From CBFGRU01 sp965651255 (GTDB lineage: Bacteria; Planctomycetota; Phycisphaerae; Phycisphaerales; SM1A02): a DNA stretch of 13,871 nucleotides. A program made the position numbers and the translations under genes. Positions within the stretch are counted from its first letter, which is position 1; the number at the start of each line of letters is the position of its first letter. The stretch covers positions 1-13,871 of the forward strand of contig CBFGRU010000057.1 in NCBI GenBank assembly GCA_965651255.1. Direction: 5' to 3'. Shown in pieces: positions 1-7,205 of this stretch. The notes under the pieces are model-generated. The model had not been told where the DNA came from. It made no database searches and saw nothing but the letters and a program-made list of their open reading frames with translations.

Positions 1-78
1 CCAGGGCGGGTATTGATTCGCGTTGCTACTGGGGTGGTTCCGATGTGGAACGGTCAGAGCATCAAGGGCGATTCATGA
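1..78 (+). CDS. Possible C-terminal tail of a gene entering from the left (partial)
   Basis: Reading frame 1 is open from the first base to a TGA at 76-78 and gives a 25-residue tail ending in VPMWNGQSIKGDS. The other two + frames look less protein-like: one stops after four codons, the other is arginine-rich and runs into the antisense of the lipoprotein gene. A 7-bp hairpin just after the stop (90-113) fits the 3' end of a transcript. The fragment is too short to assign a family. It may be non-coding, because only codon plausibility and context support it. Confidence 0.35.
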   Translation, partial: PGRVLIRVATGVVPMWNGQSIKGDS

Positions 79-89
79 CGCTCTATCGA

Positions 90-113
90 CTGCAAAGAAT
101 CTTCCGTTTGCAG
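90..113. terminator. Small hairpin between convergent gene ends
   Basis: The arms CTGCAAA (90-96) and TTTGCAG (107-113) are exact reverse complements separated by a 10-base loop. The hairpin lies between the TGA at 76-78 on the + strand and the stop of the - strand lipoprotein gene at 121-123. A shared bidirectional terminator is a natural reading. The stem is short and there is no clear T-tract on either side, so this is inferred mostly from position. Confidence 0.35.
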
Positions 114-120
114 CATCGGC

Positions 121-534
121 TCAGGGCGTGTCATCCCAGACATCGCGCACGACGAGTTGCTTCAGCTTCGGCCGCCATGTCGTGACCAACTCGATGTGCT
201 GTGGATGATCGACGTACTGGGCATATCCGTCCAGTGAATCGAATCCGACATACAACCCGACATCGTACGCTGAATCAACAGTTGCGCGACCCGTGTCGAG
301 ATGCTCTCCGCAGAAGTAGCTCGTGACACTGGGAATCGTCGCGAGCAACCGGTCGCAGTCGGCGATGACCGCAGCACGGTCGGCCGGATCATGAAGAACG
401 AAGAAGACGATGTGATTGATGGTCGCGGGTCGAGTTGCACTGCGGACGCTCTCCGTCGTCGTGCACCCTGTGAGCAGATGCAGGCATGCAACGCACACGA
501 ATACTGCCACCCAGTAATGATTGAGATATCTCAT
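121..534 (-). CDS. Dabb-domain (stress-responsive A/B barrel) lipoprotein
   Basis: A 137-residue predicted lipoprotein. With the chosen ATG at 534, residues 1-23 form a hydrophobic signal ending in the lipobox LTG-C24, so the mature protein should be lipid-anchored on the outer side of the inner membrane or in the outer membrane. The rest matches the Dabb fold (PF07876): an INHIVFFVL first strand, the SYDVGLYVGFDSLDGY-type central strand (here AYDVGLYVGFDSLDGY), and YVDHPQHIELV followed by VVRDVWDD at the end. Dabb domains are small dimeric ferredoxin-like barrels; many have no known reaction, and no catalytic role is assignable here. The start at 534 is preferred because AAGGA sits a few bases upstream and it gives a canonical lipoprotein signal. 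ATGs at 546 and 573 are in frame but would add a polar N-terminus. The gene is divergent from the oxoprolinase gene, about 70 bp away. Confidence 0.85.
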   Translation of the reverse strand: MRYLNHYWVAVFVCVACLHLLTGCTTTESVRSATRPATINHIVFFVLHDPADRAAVIADCDRLLATIPSVTSYFCGEHLDTGRATVDSAYDVGLYVGFDSLDGYAQYVDHPQHIELVTTWRPKLKQLVVRDVWDDTP

Positions 535-605
535 GGAGTCCTTCATCGTCGGTCGTTGTGCAAGTGTGTTCATCTAAACAGTAGCGTACCCGAAGGTGAC
601 GCCAC

Positions 606-3600
606 GTGTGCATCCATTTCGTTACAGTAGTCGACGGAATGACCGCCACCGAGCATGATCAACGTCAACGCCCCTGGGTCTTCGCTATTGACACCGGCGG
701 TACCTTTACAGATTGCCTTGGGCTCTCACCGGAGGGAATCTGGCATCGCGCCAAGGTGCTGAGCATCGGAGCGATTCGTGGCAAGGTCACTCGAGTTGTT
801 GATGATGAAACGATCGAGTTCGATGCGGCTGTTCCGCAGACGGATGGCTTGTTTGTTGGGTACTCGTTGAAACGGCTCAGCGGAGGCGACGTCGTTGCGA
901 TCACCGCCTACGAAGGGCGCGATCGCCGAATTCACTTGAGTCATCTGCAGTCGCCCCTTCCAACCGTCGGAGACCTGGTTGAGTTGACGAGTGGCGAGGA
1001 AGCACCGATTCTCGCGATGCGCATGATCACCGGCACACCTCTCACGCAACCGCTCCCGTCGGTTGAATTGCGACTCGGGACAACTCGTGGCACCAACGCG
1101 CTGCTCGAGCGAGCAGGGGGAAGAGTTGCCATGTTCCTGACCCGAGGGTTTCACGATCAGTTGGTCATCGGTGATCAGACGCGGCCCGACCTCTTTGCGC
1201 GACGAATTGATCGGCCCAAGCCGTACTTTGATACGGCCGTGGAGGTTGCCGAGCGGATCGATGCCAGCGGGAACGTCATTCGACCGATTGACCTGCAGGA
1301 AACGCGCATCGCGGCTGAGGTTCTCTTGAAGGCGGGTATCACGCACGCCGCGGTTGCATTGGTGAACGCTTGGCGGAATCCTGAGCACGAAGAAGCGCTT
1401 GCAGCGCAATTGCGCGAAGTCGGGTTTCAACACGTAACGACATCAAGTTCACTCTCGCGCACGATCAAGTTTCTTCCGCGGGCCACTGCGGCGTGCATCA
1501 ACGCATACCTCGCCCCGGTGTTTGAGTCGTATCTTGGCAGCATTCATACCGCCATGCGCGAGGGGGCCTTACACGTAATGACCAGTGCGGGCGGGTTGGT
1601 GCGAGCAGAGACGTTTCAACCCTGCGACAGTCTGCTGAGCGGTCCGGCGGGTGGTGTGCGCGGTGTGCTTGCCGTTGCGGAGCAGGAGCAACTCGGTTCC
1701 GTCGTTGGATTCGATATGGGCGGAACCAGTACCGATGTCTGTCGTTGCGACGGGGAGATCTCTTATCGCTATGAGACGATCGTGGGGGATGCACGACTTA
1801 CCGCACCGAGCGTTGCGATCGAGACGGTGGCAGCGGGCGGTGGGAGCATCTGCGAGTTTCGAGATGGGCACCTGTGCGTTGGCCCGCGCAGCGCGGGCGC
1901 GAGTCCGGGACCTGCCTGTTACGGCGCGGGTGGACCATTGACGATCACTGATGTCAATCTGTTGCTGGGGCGACTTGATTCAAGCCGATTCGAGTTGCCG
2001 CTTGATGGTGATGCTGCTGAACGGGCGCTCACCAAGGTGATCAACGAAGTAGAACACCATTCCGGCCACGCACCTGAGCGAGAGGCGCTTCTGGAAGGAT
2101 TCCTTGCGCTGGCGGATGAAGCAATGGCGGATGCGATTCGTCAAGTGTCAGTCAAGCAGGGGTTTGCACCAAAGGATCATGCACTGATTGCCTTTGGTGG
2201 AGCTGCTGGCCAACACGCCTGCCGAATTGCCGAGCTTCTGGGCATACAGCGGGTCGTGTTTCCAGGAGATGCATCAATCCTCAGTACGGTGGGCTTGATG
2301 AACGCACCGATCGAGTGTCATCGTGAAATGCAGATCCTCAAACCACTTGATGCTGTCGCGGCCTCATTCGAAGATTTCTTCAATGATCTTTTGATGGAAG
2401 CGGTCAATGGCCTGAAGGATGCCGGTATCGGTCCGAACGAGCACATCAAGGCCAGGCGGTTGGCCTCTTTGCGCCTGAAAGGACAGGATTCAACAATCGA
2501 ACTGTCAGACGATGAACTTGATCAGCCGGCCGCAAGCTTTGTGCGACGCTATGAACTGCAGTATGGGCATCAACCAGCGAGTATCCCGATTGAAGTCGAG
2601 TCCATCAGACTTGTTGCATCATCACAATCCACTCAACAGGACTTTGAGAAAGCAGATACGAGCAGCGTTGAACAGATCGCTCCGGTCTGCACACGGTCGG
2701 TCTGGATGTCCGGCAGTTGGCATGAGGCGCCGGTCTATGAGCGATCACACCTTGTTGCCGGCAGCATTCAAACCGGACCTGCGGTCATCCTTGGCGGCAT
2801 GACCGTGACCTTGATTGAGCCATCATGGACATTTGAAATGCGCGCCAGTGGAACACTCCTGGCCAACCATGTTTCTGCGCATCGGCCGCCTTTGAGCGAG
2901 GCGCACGATCAGTTGACAGCGATCGAGCTGTTTGCCAACCGTTTCATGTCGATTGCGGAAGAAGCGGGGCGACTTCTGGAGCGCACTGCATTGTCCACAA
3001 ATGTGAAGGAGCGGCGCGACTTCTCGATTGCCATGCTCGATGCCGATGGAGCGCTGCTGGTCAGCGCTCCGCACATTCCGGTCCATCTCGGGGCATTGGG
3101 CCCATGCGTACAGGCCGTAATGTCAGCCGTTCAATTGCGATCCGGTGATGTTGCTGTGACGAACCATCCCGCATTCGGTGGGTCGCATCTGCCGGATGTG
3201 ACGATCATCACTCCGGTTGATACGCCTGACGGCAAACGATTGGGCTACTTCGCGTCACGCGCGCACCACGCTGAAATCGGAGGCAAGCGTCCAGGGTCGA
3301 TGCCGGCTGATGGAAGAACGCTCGCTGAAGAGGGTGTTGTCATTGTTCCGCAGCATCTGATAGCTCAAGGACACCCGCGATACGATGTCATCGAGCAATT
3401 GCTGCGGGCCGGGCCGTTTCCTTCTCGCGCCATCAAAGAGAACATCGCCGATCTTCATGCGCAGGTGGCGGCGAATCGATACGGTGCAGAGCGGCTTTTG
3501 GAGATGGAGACACAACTCGGGACAAATCGCCTCACGCGGGCAATGCGTATGTTGCGCGAACGGGCGGGGCAACTCGCGCGGGAGGCGCTACGCACACTTC

Positions 3601-4448
3601 CTGAGATGAGTCGGAGTGGAAGTGAAGTCTTTGATGATGGGACGACGATTCGCGTTCGAGTAGAACGGACTGGTGAAAGGGTGCTGATTGATTTCACCGG
3701 TACGGATCCCGTGCATCCAGGAAACCTGAACGCAACGCCTGCCATTGTGCGCAGTGCAGTCATGTATGTGCTTCGGTTACTGGCAGGATCAGCGCTGCCG
3801 TTGAATGAAGGTCTGCTCGATGCAGTGAAGTTGGTAATCCCAGGCGGCACGTTCCTGAACCCGGAGTTTTCGGATGACCCAAGCTGCTCACCCGCGGTCG
3901 TTGGTGGGAATGTCGAGACGAGTCAGCGGATTGTGAACCTGCTGTTGCGAACGTTCGATGTCATGGCGGACAGTCAAGGGACGATGAACAATCTCGTCTT
4001 CGGAACCGATCAATTCGGCTATTACGAAACCATCGGCGGCGGCTGCGGTGCCGGAGCGGACTTCGACGGCGCATGTGGCGTGCATTCGCATATGACGAAT
4101 ACGCGCATTACCGATGTTGAGATCCTTGAACACCGCTATCCGGTGCGGCTCGAGCGGTTTGCGCTTCGACGCGGTTCTGGCGGTGCGGGGCGACGAAGGG
4201 GAGGTGACGGCCTGGTGCGAGAGATGATCATGCTTGCCCCGGTCACGATCAGCATTCTTTCGCAGCACCGTCAGGATGGTCCGGCAGGCAAACACGGCGG
4301 AGCAAGCGGTTTACCCGGAAGGCAATGGATTGATCGAGCGGATAGTGTCCGCGAAGACCTGGCGTCGAACGCGAATGCCGAGATGAATGCCGGCGATCGC
4401 CTGACGATTGAGACTCCCGGCGGTGGGGGCTGGGGCACAGCAACGTGA
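606..4448 (+). CDS. Fused hydantoinase A/B, 5-oxoprolinase-type
   Basis: A single 1280-residue chain, close to the length of ATP-dependent 5-oxoprolinases, which hydrolyse 5-oxo-L-proline to L-glutamate using ATP in the cytoplasm. The HyuA half starts with the nucleotide-binding motif DTGGTFTD (29-36), then LGTTRGTNALLE (157-168), a second phosphate motif DMGGTSTD (370-377) and GGAAGQHACRIAELLGI. The HyuB half runs from about 772 and has NHPAFGGSHLPDVT (from 853), HHAEIGGKRPGS (from 887), a GGGCGAGADFDG segment, LRRGSGGAGRRRGGDG and the terminal ETPGGGGWG. The substrate could be a hydantoin or other cyclic amide, since family members are hard to separate by sequence. Residues about 55-130 form an unusual beta-rich insert. 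I keep the GTG at 606 because AAGGTGA (593-599) lies six bases upstream; the in-frame ATG at 639 has no spaced ribosome binding site but is a possible alternative. The gene ends 16 bp from the convergent phosphoesterase gene. Confidence 0.93.
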   Translation: MCIHFVTVVDGMTATEHDQRQRPWVFAIDTGGTFTDCLGLSPEGIWHRAKVLSIGAIRGKVTRVVDDETIEFDAAVPQTDGLFVGYSLKRLSGGDVVAITAYEGRDRRIHLSHLQSPLPTVGDLVELTSGEEAPILAMRMITGTPLTQPLPSVELRLGTTRGTNALLERAGGRVAMFLTRGFHDQLVIGDQTRPDLFARRIDRPKPYFDTAVEVAERIDASGNVIRPIDLQETRIAAEVLLKAGITHAAVALVNAWRNPEHEEALAAQLREVGFQHVTTSSSLSRTIKFLPRATAACINAYLAPVFESYLGSIHTAMREGALHVMTSAGGLVRAETFQPCDSLLSGPAGGVRGVLAVAEQEQLGSVVGFDMGGTSTDVCRCDGEISYRYETIVGDARLTAPSVAIETVAAGGGSICEFRDGHLCVGPRSAGASPGPACYGAGGPLTITDVNLLLGRLDSSRFELPLDGDAAERALTKVINEVEHHSGHAPEREALLEGFLALADEAMADAIRQVSVKQGFAPKDHALIAFGGAAGQHACRIAELLGIQRVVFPGDASILSTVGLMNAPIECHREMQILKPLDAVAASFEDFFNDLLMEAVNGLKDAGIGPNEHIKARRLASLRLKGQDSTIELSDDELDQPAASFVRRYELQYGHQPASIPIEVESIRLVASSQSTQQDFEKADTSSVEQIAPVCTRSVWMSGSWHEAPVYERSHLVAGSIQTGPAVILGGMTVTLIEPSWTFEMRASGTLLANHVSAHRPPLSEAHDQLTAIELFANRFMSIAEEAGRLLERTALSTNVKERRDFSIAMLDADGALLVSAPHIPVHLGALGPCVQAVMSAVQLRSGDVAVTNHPAFGGSHLPDVTIITPVDTPDGKRLGYFASRAHHAEIGGKRPGSMPADGRTLAEEGVVIVPQHLIAQGHPRYDVIEQLLRAGPFPSRAIKENIADLHAQVAANRYGAERLLEMETQLGTNRLTRAMRMLRERAGQLAREALRTLPEMSRSGSEVFDDGTTIRVRVERTGERVLIDFTGTDPVHPGNLNATPAIVRSAVMYVLRLLAGSALPLNEGLLDAVKLVIPGGTFLNPEFSDDPSCSPAVVGGNVETSQRIVNLLLRTFDVMADSQGTMNNLVFGTDQFGYYETIGGGCGAGADFDGACGVHSHMTNTRITDVEILEHRYPVRLERFALRRGSGGAGRRRGGDGLVREMIMLAPVTISILSQHRQDGPAGKHGGASGLPGRQWIDRADSVREDLASNANAEMNAGDRLTIETPGGGGWGTAT

Positions 4449-4464
4449 GTTGCGATGATTCGCT

Positions 4465-5292
4465 CTAATCACGCTTGAACGGTGGCCGACTCAAGTCTGC
4501 CCGATACTCGACGCGGGTGCATGTGATTGCCCGGCGAGTGCGATCGTCCACCTCGATTACGACTCCGCACATCCGCTCATCGCCTTCGGCCACATCGAAG
4601 TTCACGCGCATAGCGGTCGTCATGTGACGCACGACGGGTTCAATCTCACGTCCGAGGATCGATTCATAGGGCCCGCACATGCCCACATCGGTAATGAATG
4701 CTGTTCCGCGAGGCAGGATGCGCGCATCTGCCGTTGGGACATGCGTGTGCGTGCCGATCACCGCTGAGACGCGACCGTCGAGGTATCGAGCGAGAGCGTG
4801 CTTTTCGCTGGTTGCTTCCATGTGCGCTTCAACGATGCGAATCGAGTGTGGGTCACCCAGCGAGTCGAGCCAGCGATCGACGGCCGCGAAAGGATCATCG
4901 GCCGGTAATGGGAAAAAGATTCGGCCAAGGACGGTGACAAGATCAATGGGGGGTTTTCCGGGTCGATCGATTCTGAGCGAGCTCTTTCCCGGAGATTTCT
5001 GAGGCAGGTTCAACGGGCGAAGGATGGCTGCATCGGCCTGTTGCAGAAGATCGAGAATCTTCGGTTCGCGAAAAACATGATCACCCATCGTCAGGGCGTT
5101 GATCCCCAATTGGCGCAGTTGCTCGTACTGCATCGGGGTCAGGCCAGAGCCGCTGCGGGCGTTCTCTGCATTGGCAAGAATGATGTCCGGCTGATGTTCG
5201 TTTCGAAGAACGTTGATTTGTTGTTCAACGACGCGCCGACCGGGCCGGCCGACGATATCACCGAGAAAAGCAATGCGGACCGAATTCGACAA
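4465..5292 (-). CDS. ymdB: YmdB/TIGR00282-family metallophosphoesterase
   Basis: A 275-residue cytoplasmic metallophosphoesterase. The characterised family member, YmdB of Bacillus, is a 2',3'-cyclic nucleotide phosphodiesterase linked to RNA turnover. Visible metal-site elements are D12 in FLGDIVGRPGR, E43-N44 in ANAENA, D71-H72 in TMGDHVF, H157 in EAHMEATSEK, and H182/H184 in GTHTHVPTADARILP, followed by ITDVGMCGPYESILG. Position 71 is Asn in the characterised proteins but Asp here. The frame stays open upstream to an ATG at 5376, but that would add 28 arginine- and serine-rich residues. I choose the TTG at 5292 because GGAAAGG precedes it by seven bases and the conserved first beta strand then starts at residue 5. 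There is no rny (RNase Y) gene beside it, unlike in Firmicutes. The substrate in this organism is inferred only. Confidence 0.9.
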   Translation of the reverse strand: MSNSVRIAFLGDIVGRPGRRVVEQQINVLRNEHQPDIILANAENARSGSGLTPMQYEQLRQLGINALTMGDHVFREPKILDLLQQADAAILRPLNLPQKSPGKSSLRIDRPGKPPIDLVTVLGRIFFPLPADDPFAAVDRWLDSLGDPHSIRIVEAHMEATSEKHALARYLDGRVSAVIGTHTHVPTADARILPRGTAFITDVGMCGPYESILGREIEPVVRHMTTAMRVNFDVAEGDERMCGVVIEVDDRTRRAITCTRVEYRADLSRPPFKRD

Positions 5293-5624
5293 ACGAGCGC
5301 CTTTCCACGAGCATCTGAGCGAGCGGGAGTTTATGCGGCGAACGCAAGAACGGCTGGACTTCGGATGAAAATGCACCGCGGGGGCGTTATACTATTGGCG
5401 GGGTGATCAGCGATTGCCCGTCTTCGCGTGACACGTTGTCAGTTCGCCGTCGCTCTCAGGTCTTCGATTGACCATGGAGTGGACCGGTGTTCGTGTACAA
5501 ACGTGCACACATTGAACGGCGTTGGCAGCCGCTCGATTGACGCAGAACAGAATTCTCGCATGGTCGGAACCGATCACTCCATCTGATTGTCTCATGGAGG
5601 AGCGGGCAGGGAGAGCATGGAAGC
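5293..5624. other. 332-bp divergent intergenic region
   Basis: This separates the divergent phosphoesterase and DUF3553 genes and should carry both promoters. No convincing open reading frame is present. A -10-like TATACT lies at 5388-5393 on the + strand, but no good -35 box sits 16-18 bp upstream. Two similar stretches, GATTGACCATGGAG (near 5466) and GATTGTCTCATGGAG (near 5584), are imperfect repeats of unclear meaning. An imperfect palindrome, GTGTTCGT against ACGTGCAC around GTACAA, occurs near 5488-5509. None of these is strong enough to call as a site. Confidence 0.5.
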
Positions 5625-6245
5625 ATGAGTGAATTGTACAAGGTCGGTGAGCGCATTCGTCACGCGCGGCGCCCGGAGTGGGGTGTCGGGACGATTACGC
5701 GGGTTGATCGGCTTCAGCTTCAGGGCAAGGTGGGGCAGCGTCTCGAAGTCCGATTCCCGAACGGTGGAACAAAGACAATATCATCGCTTGGGGCGGAGCT
5801 TGAACGGGTTGAACAGGTCGGCTCCACGCCGCCCGCCAACGGGACGTTTGCCGAGCGCGAAGCACAGCACGAATCCGGCTGGCTGGGCGAGATCGCCAAG
5901 CGCAAGCCGGAAGAGGCCCTGGTCGAGTTGCCGGAAGAAGTGACTGATCCTTTTCGATCGGTCCGTGACCGAATGCAACGAACACTGAACCTCTTCCGAT
6001 TTGAGCCCACCGGTGGCAAGCTCATCGACTGGGCGGTTGCTCAGACTGGGCTTGACGATCCACTCAGTCGTTTCACGCGGCAGGAGCTTGAGCAATACTT
6101 CTCCCGATGGTCGTTCGCCCGGCAGCAGCATCTCGCCAAGCTGCTCAAAGAGGCGAAGAACGAGCACATCAAGGTTGATGATCTGCTGGAGAGTGCTCCT
6201 CCCGAGGTGCGACGCGCCATGCAGCAAAGCAACATCCGACGTTGA
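5625..6245 (+). CDS. DUF3553-domain protein with an unassigned helical C-terminus
   Basis: A 206-residue soluble protein. Residues 4-62 match DUF3553 (PF12073): YKVGERIRHARRPEWGVGTI followed by LEVRFPNGGTKTIS. This small beta-barrel of CarD/Tudor-like character is also seen as a tail on some helicases, where such domains can contact RNA polymerase or nucleic acid. Residues about 63-115 look like a charged linker. Residues about 116-206, from DRMQRTLNLFRFEP to the end, appear mostly helical; I do not recognise them as a known domain. No membrane segment or signal peptide is seen. The ATG at 5625 has AGGGAGAG (5608-5615) nine bases upstream. The downstream gene is on the same strand 190 bp away, so the two may or may not be cotranscribed. 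A role in transcription or DNA handling is inference from the domain only. Confidence 0.85.
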   Translation: MSELYKVGERIRHARRPEWGVGTITRVDRLQLQGKVGQRLEVRFPNGGTKTISSLGAELERVEQVGSTPPANGTFAEREAQHESGWLGEIAKRKPEEALVELPEEVTDPFRSVRDRMQRTLNLFRFEPTGGKLIDWAVAQTGLDDPLSRFTRQELEQYFSRWSFARQQHLAKLLKEAKNEHIKVDDLLESAPPEVRRAMQQSNIRR

Positions 6246-6397
6246 CGCCAGGCAACATCCTGTGCATTCGGCGCGGGCAGAATCTCGGCGGTCCCAGAAA
6301 AACCCGCCTCCGCGAAGTGTCCAGACGATTCCAGCCCTGTGGCACGGGACCGCGAGTTCGGGCGCGGCGGTTGTTCAATTCTTCTTCAGCAGGCAGG

Positions 6398-6416
6398 ACC
6401 GGCCCCCAAAGCCGGT
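6398..6416. other. Hairpin in the leader of the coiled-coil gene
   Basis: The arms ACCGGC (6398-6403) and GCCGGT (6411-6416) pair exactly around a seven-base loop, and a flanking G-T pair can extend the stem. The hairpin ends eight bases before the AGGAG ribosome binding site of the gene starting at 6436. It is not followed by a T-tract, so it is not a typical intrinsic terminator. It could affect translation initiation or be the remnant of a processing site; the stem is short enough to be chance. Confidence 0.3.
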
Positions 6417-6435
6417 TGACAACAGGAGAAGAGAA

Positions 6436-6768
6436 ATGGATGAGCAACTGTTTCAGACACGCTTTACCGAGATTTTGAACAAGATTCGTGACCTTCCCGC
6501 TGACGATCGTGAACGGCTGGAAAACATCGCTCACGAGACAAGAGACCGAAGAGAGCGGCTCAAGGGCGCCATCAATGAACTGCAGGAATCCATGGATTAC
6601 CTGCGGCTCAGCGTGAAGTACCTGGTGTTCGACCTAGAAGCCACCCGACGGGAGAATGCGTATCTCCGGCGAATGATTGATGACCTCAATCGCAGTTCGG
6701 GGCAGCATGGCCGCAACGAGCTTGGGCCGAACTTCCTGGATGATCACGAAGGTGATGAAGAAAACTGA
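6436..6768 (+). CDS. Small coiled-coil protein of unknown function
   Basis: A 110-residue soluble, highly charged protein. It appears helical almost throughout, with heptad-like spacing from about residue 24 to 88 and a core at 56-74 containing YLVFDLEATRREN. The last twenty residues are acidic and probably disordered (DDHEGDEEN at the end). There are no cysteines, no signal peptide and no membrane segment. The frame is open upstream to before 6001, but the ATG at 6436 is the clear start: AGGAG (6424-6428) precedes it by seven bases, and the upstream codons overlap the DUF3553 gene out of frame. I have the impression that small proteins with this core recur in Planctomycetota, but I cannot verify this here. 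Function unknown; an oligomeric or partner-binding role is inferred from the coiled coil. Confidence 0.8.
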   Translation: MDEQLFQTRFTEILNKIRDLPADDRERLENIAHETRDRRERLKGAINELQESMDYLRLSVKYLVFDLEATRRENAYLRRMIDDLNRSSGQHGRNELGPNFLDDHEGDEEN

Positions 6769-6840
6769 TCGAACGATGACTCCCGGTGAGCGGGGCAGGG
6801 GGTGACGGCCCTGATCGCTTGCTGATTGACTCTCCACGAA

Positions 6841-6881
6841 ATGGGCGCACCACACGCACTTCGCAGTTGTGGTGCGCCCAT
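6841..6881. terminator. Perfect 14-bp stem-loop, probable terminator
   Basis: The arms ATGGGCGCACCACA (6841-6854) and TGTGGTGCGCCCAT (6868-6881) are exact reverse complements around a 13-base loop. The structure lies 72 bases after the stop of the coiled-coil gene and 110 bases before the tRNA. It is the strongest inverted repeat in the window. Only a weak T-run (GACGTTTGG) follows on the + strand. A transcription terminator separating the coiled-coil gene from the tRNA is the simplest explanation. Confidence 0.6.
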
Positions 6882-6950
6882 GACGTTTGGTGCAACACAT
6901 TTCGGCCTGGCTTCATTCGTGCCGGAAAGAGACCGATGATGCACCTCGCG

Positions 6951-6979
6951 TTGACTGAGTGCGACCCTTCGGCAACAAT
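6951..6979 (+). promoter_or_regulatory. Sigma70-type promoter for tRNA-Ser
   Basis: TTGACT (6951-6956, five of six to TTGACA) and AACAAT (6974-6979, four of six to TATAAT) are exactly 17 bp apart. The expected transcription start, near 6986, is about five bases before the mature tRNA 5' end, which leaves a short leader for RNase P. Spacing and position make this convincing although the -10 box is imperfect. Confidence 0.55.
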
Positions 6980-6990
6980 CGCGTTCTGTC

Positions 6991-7080
6991 GGACAGGTGG
7001 CCGAGCGGCTGAAGGCACCGGTTTGCTAAACCGGCGTAGGGGTATAACCCCTACCGCGGGTTCGAATCCCGCCCTGTCCG
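6991..7080 (+). tRNA. trnS: tRNA-Ser (anticodon GCT)
   Basis: A complete type II tRNA of 90 bases. The acceptor arms GGACAGG (6991-6997) and CCTGTCC (7073-7079) pair fully, with discriminator G7080. The anticodon stem CCGGT/ACCGG (7018-7022, 7030-7034) encloses the loop TTGCTAA with anticodon GCT at 7025-7027, which reads AGC and AGU. A long variable arm, GTAGGGG paired with CCCCTAC, is diagnostic of serine. The T arm is GCGGG-TTCGAAT-CCCGC (7056-7072). The 3' CCA is not encoded and must be added after transcription. Confidence 0.97.
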
Positions 7081-7205
7081 CTTTCACTGCGCCACCGATG
7101 TGGACAATCGCGACCAGGGGGCACCTTCCGAGCATGGTGCGCAAACACCGGTTTTCGGCCCCGCGAAGGTGACGCGACGGCACTTGTTGGGTACCGTTCG
7201 ATCCC

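Noticed and set aside
5407..5656. Small open frames in the phosphoesterase/DUF3553 gap
   Set aside because: None has a ribosome binding site with plausible composition, and one overlaps the start of the DUF3553 gene in antisense.
7121..7140. GCACC/GGTGC hairpin after the tRNA
   Set aside because: A five-base stem with a 10-base loop and no T-tract is expected by chance in sequence of this composition.
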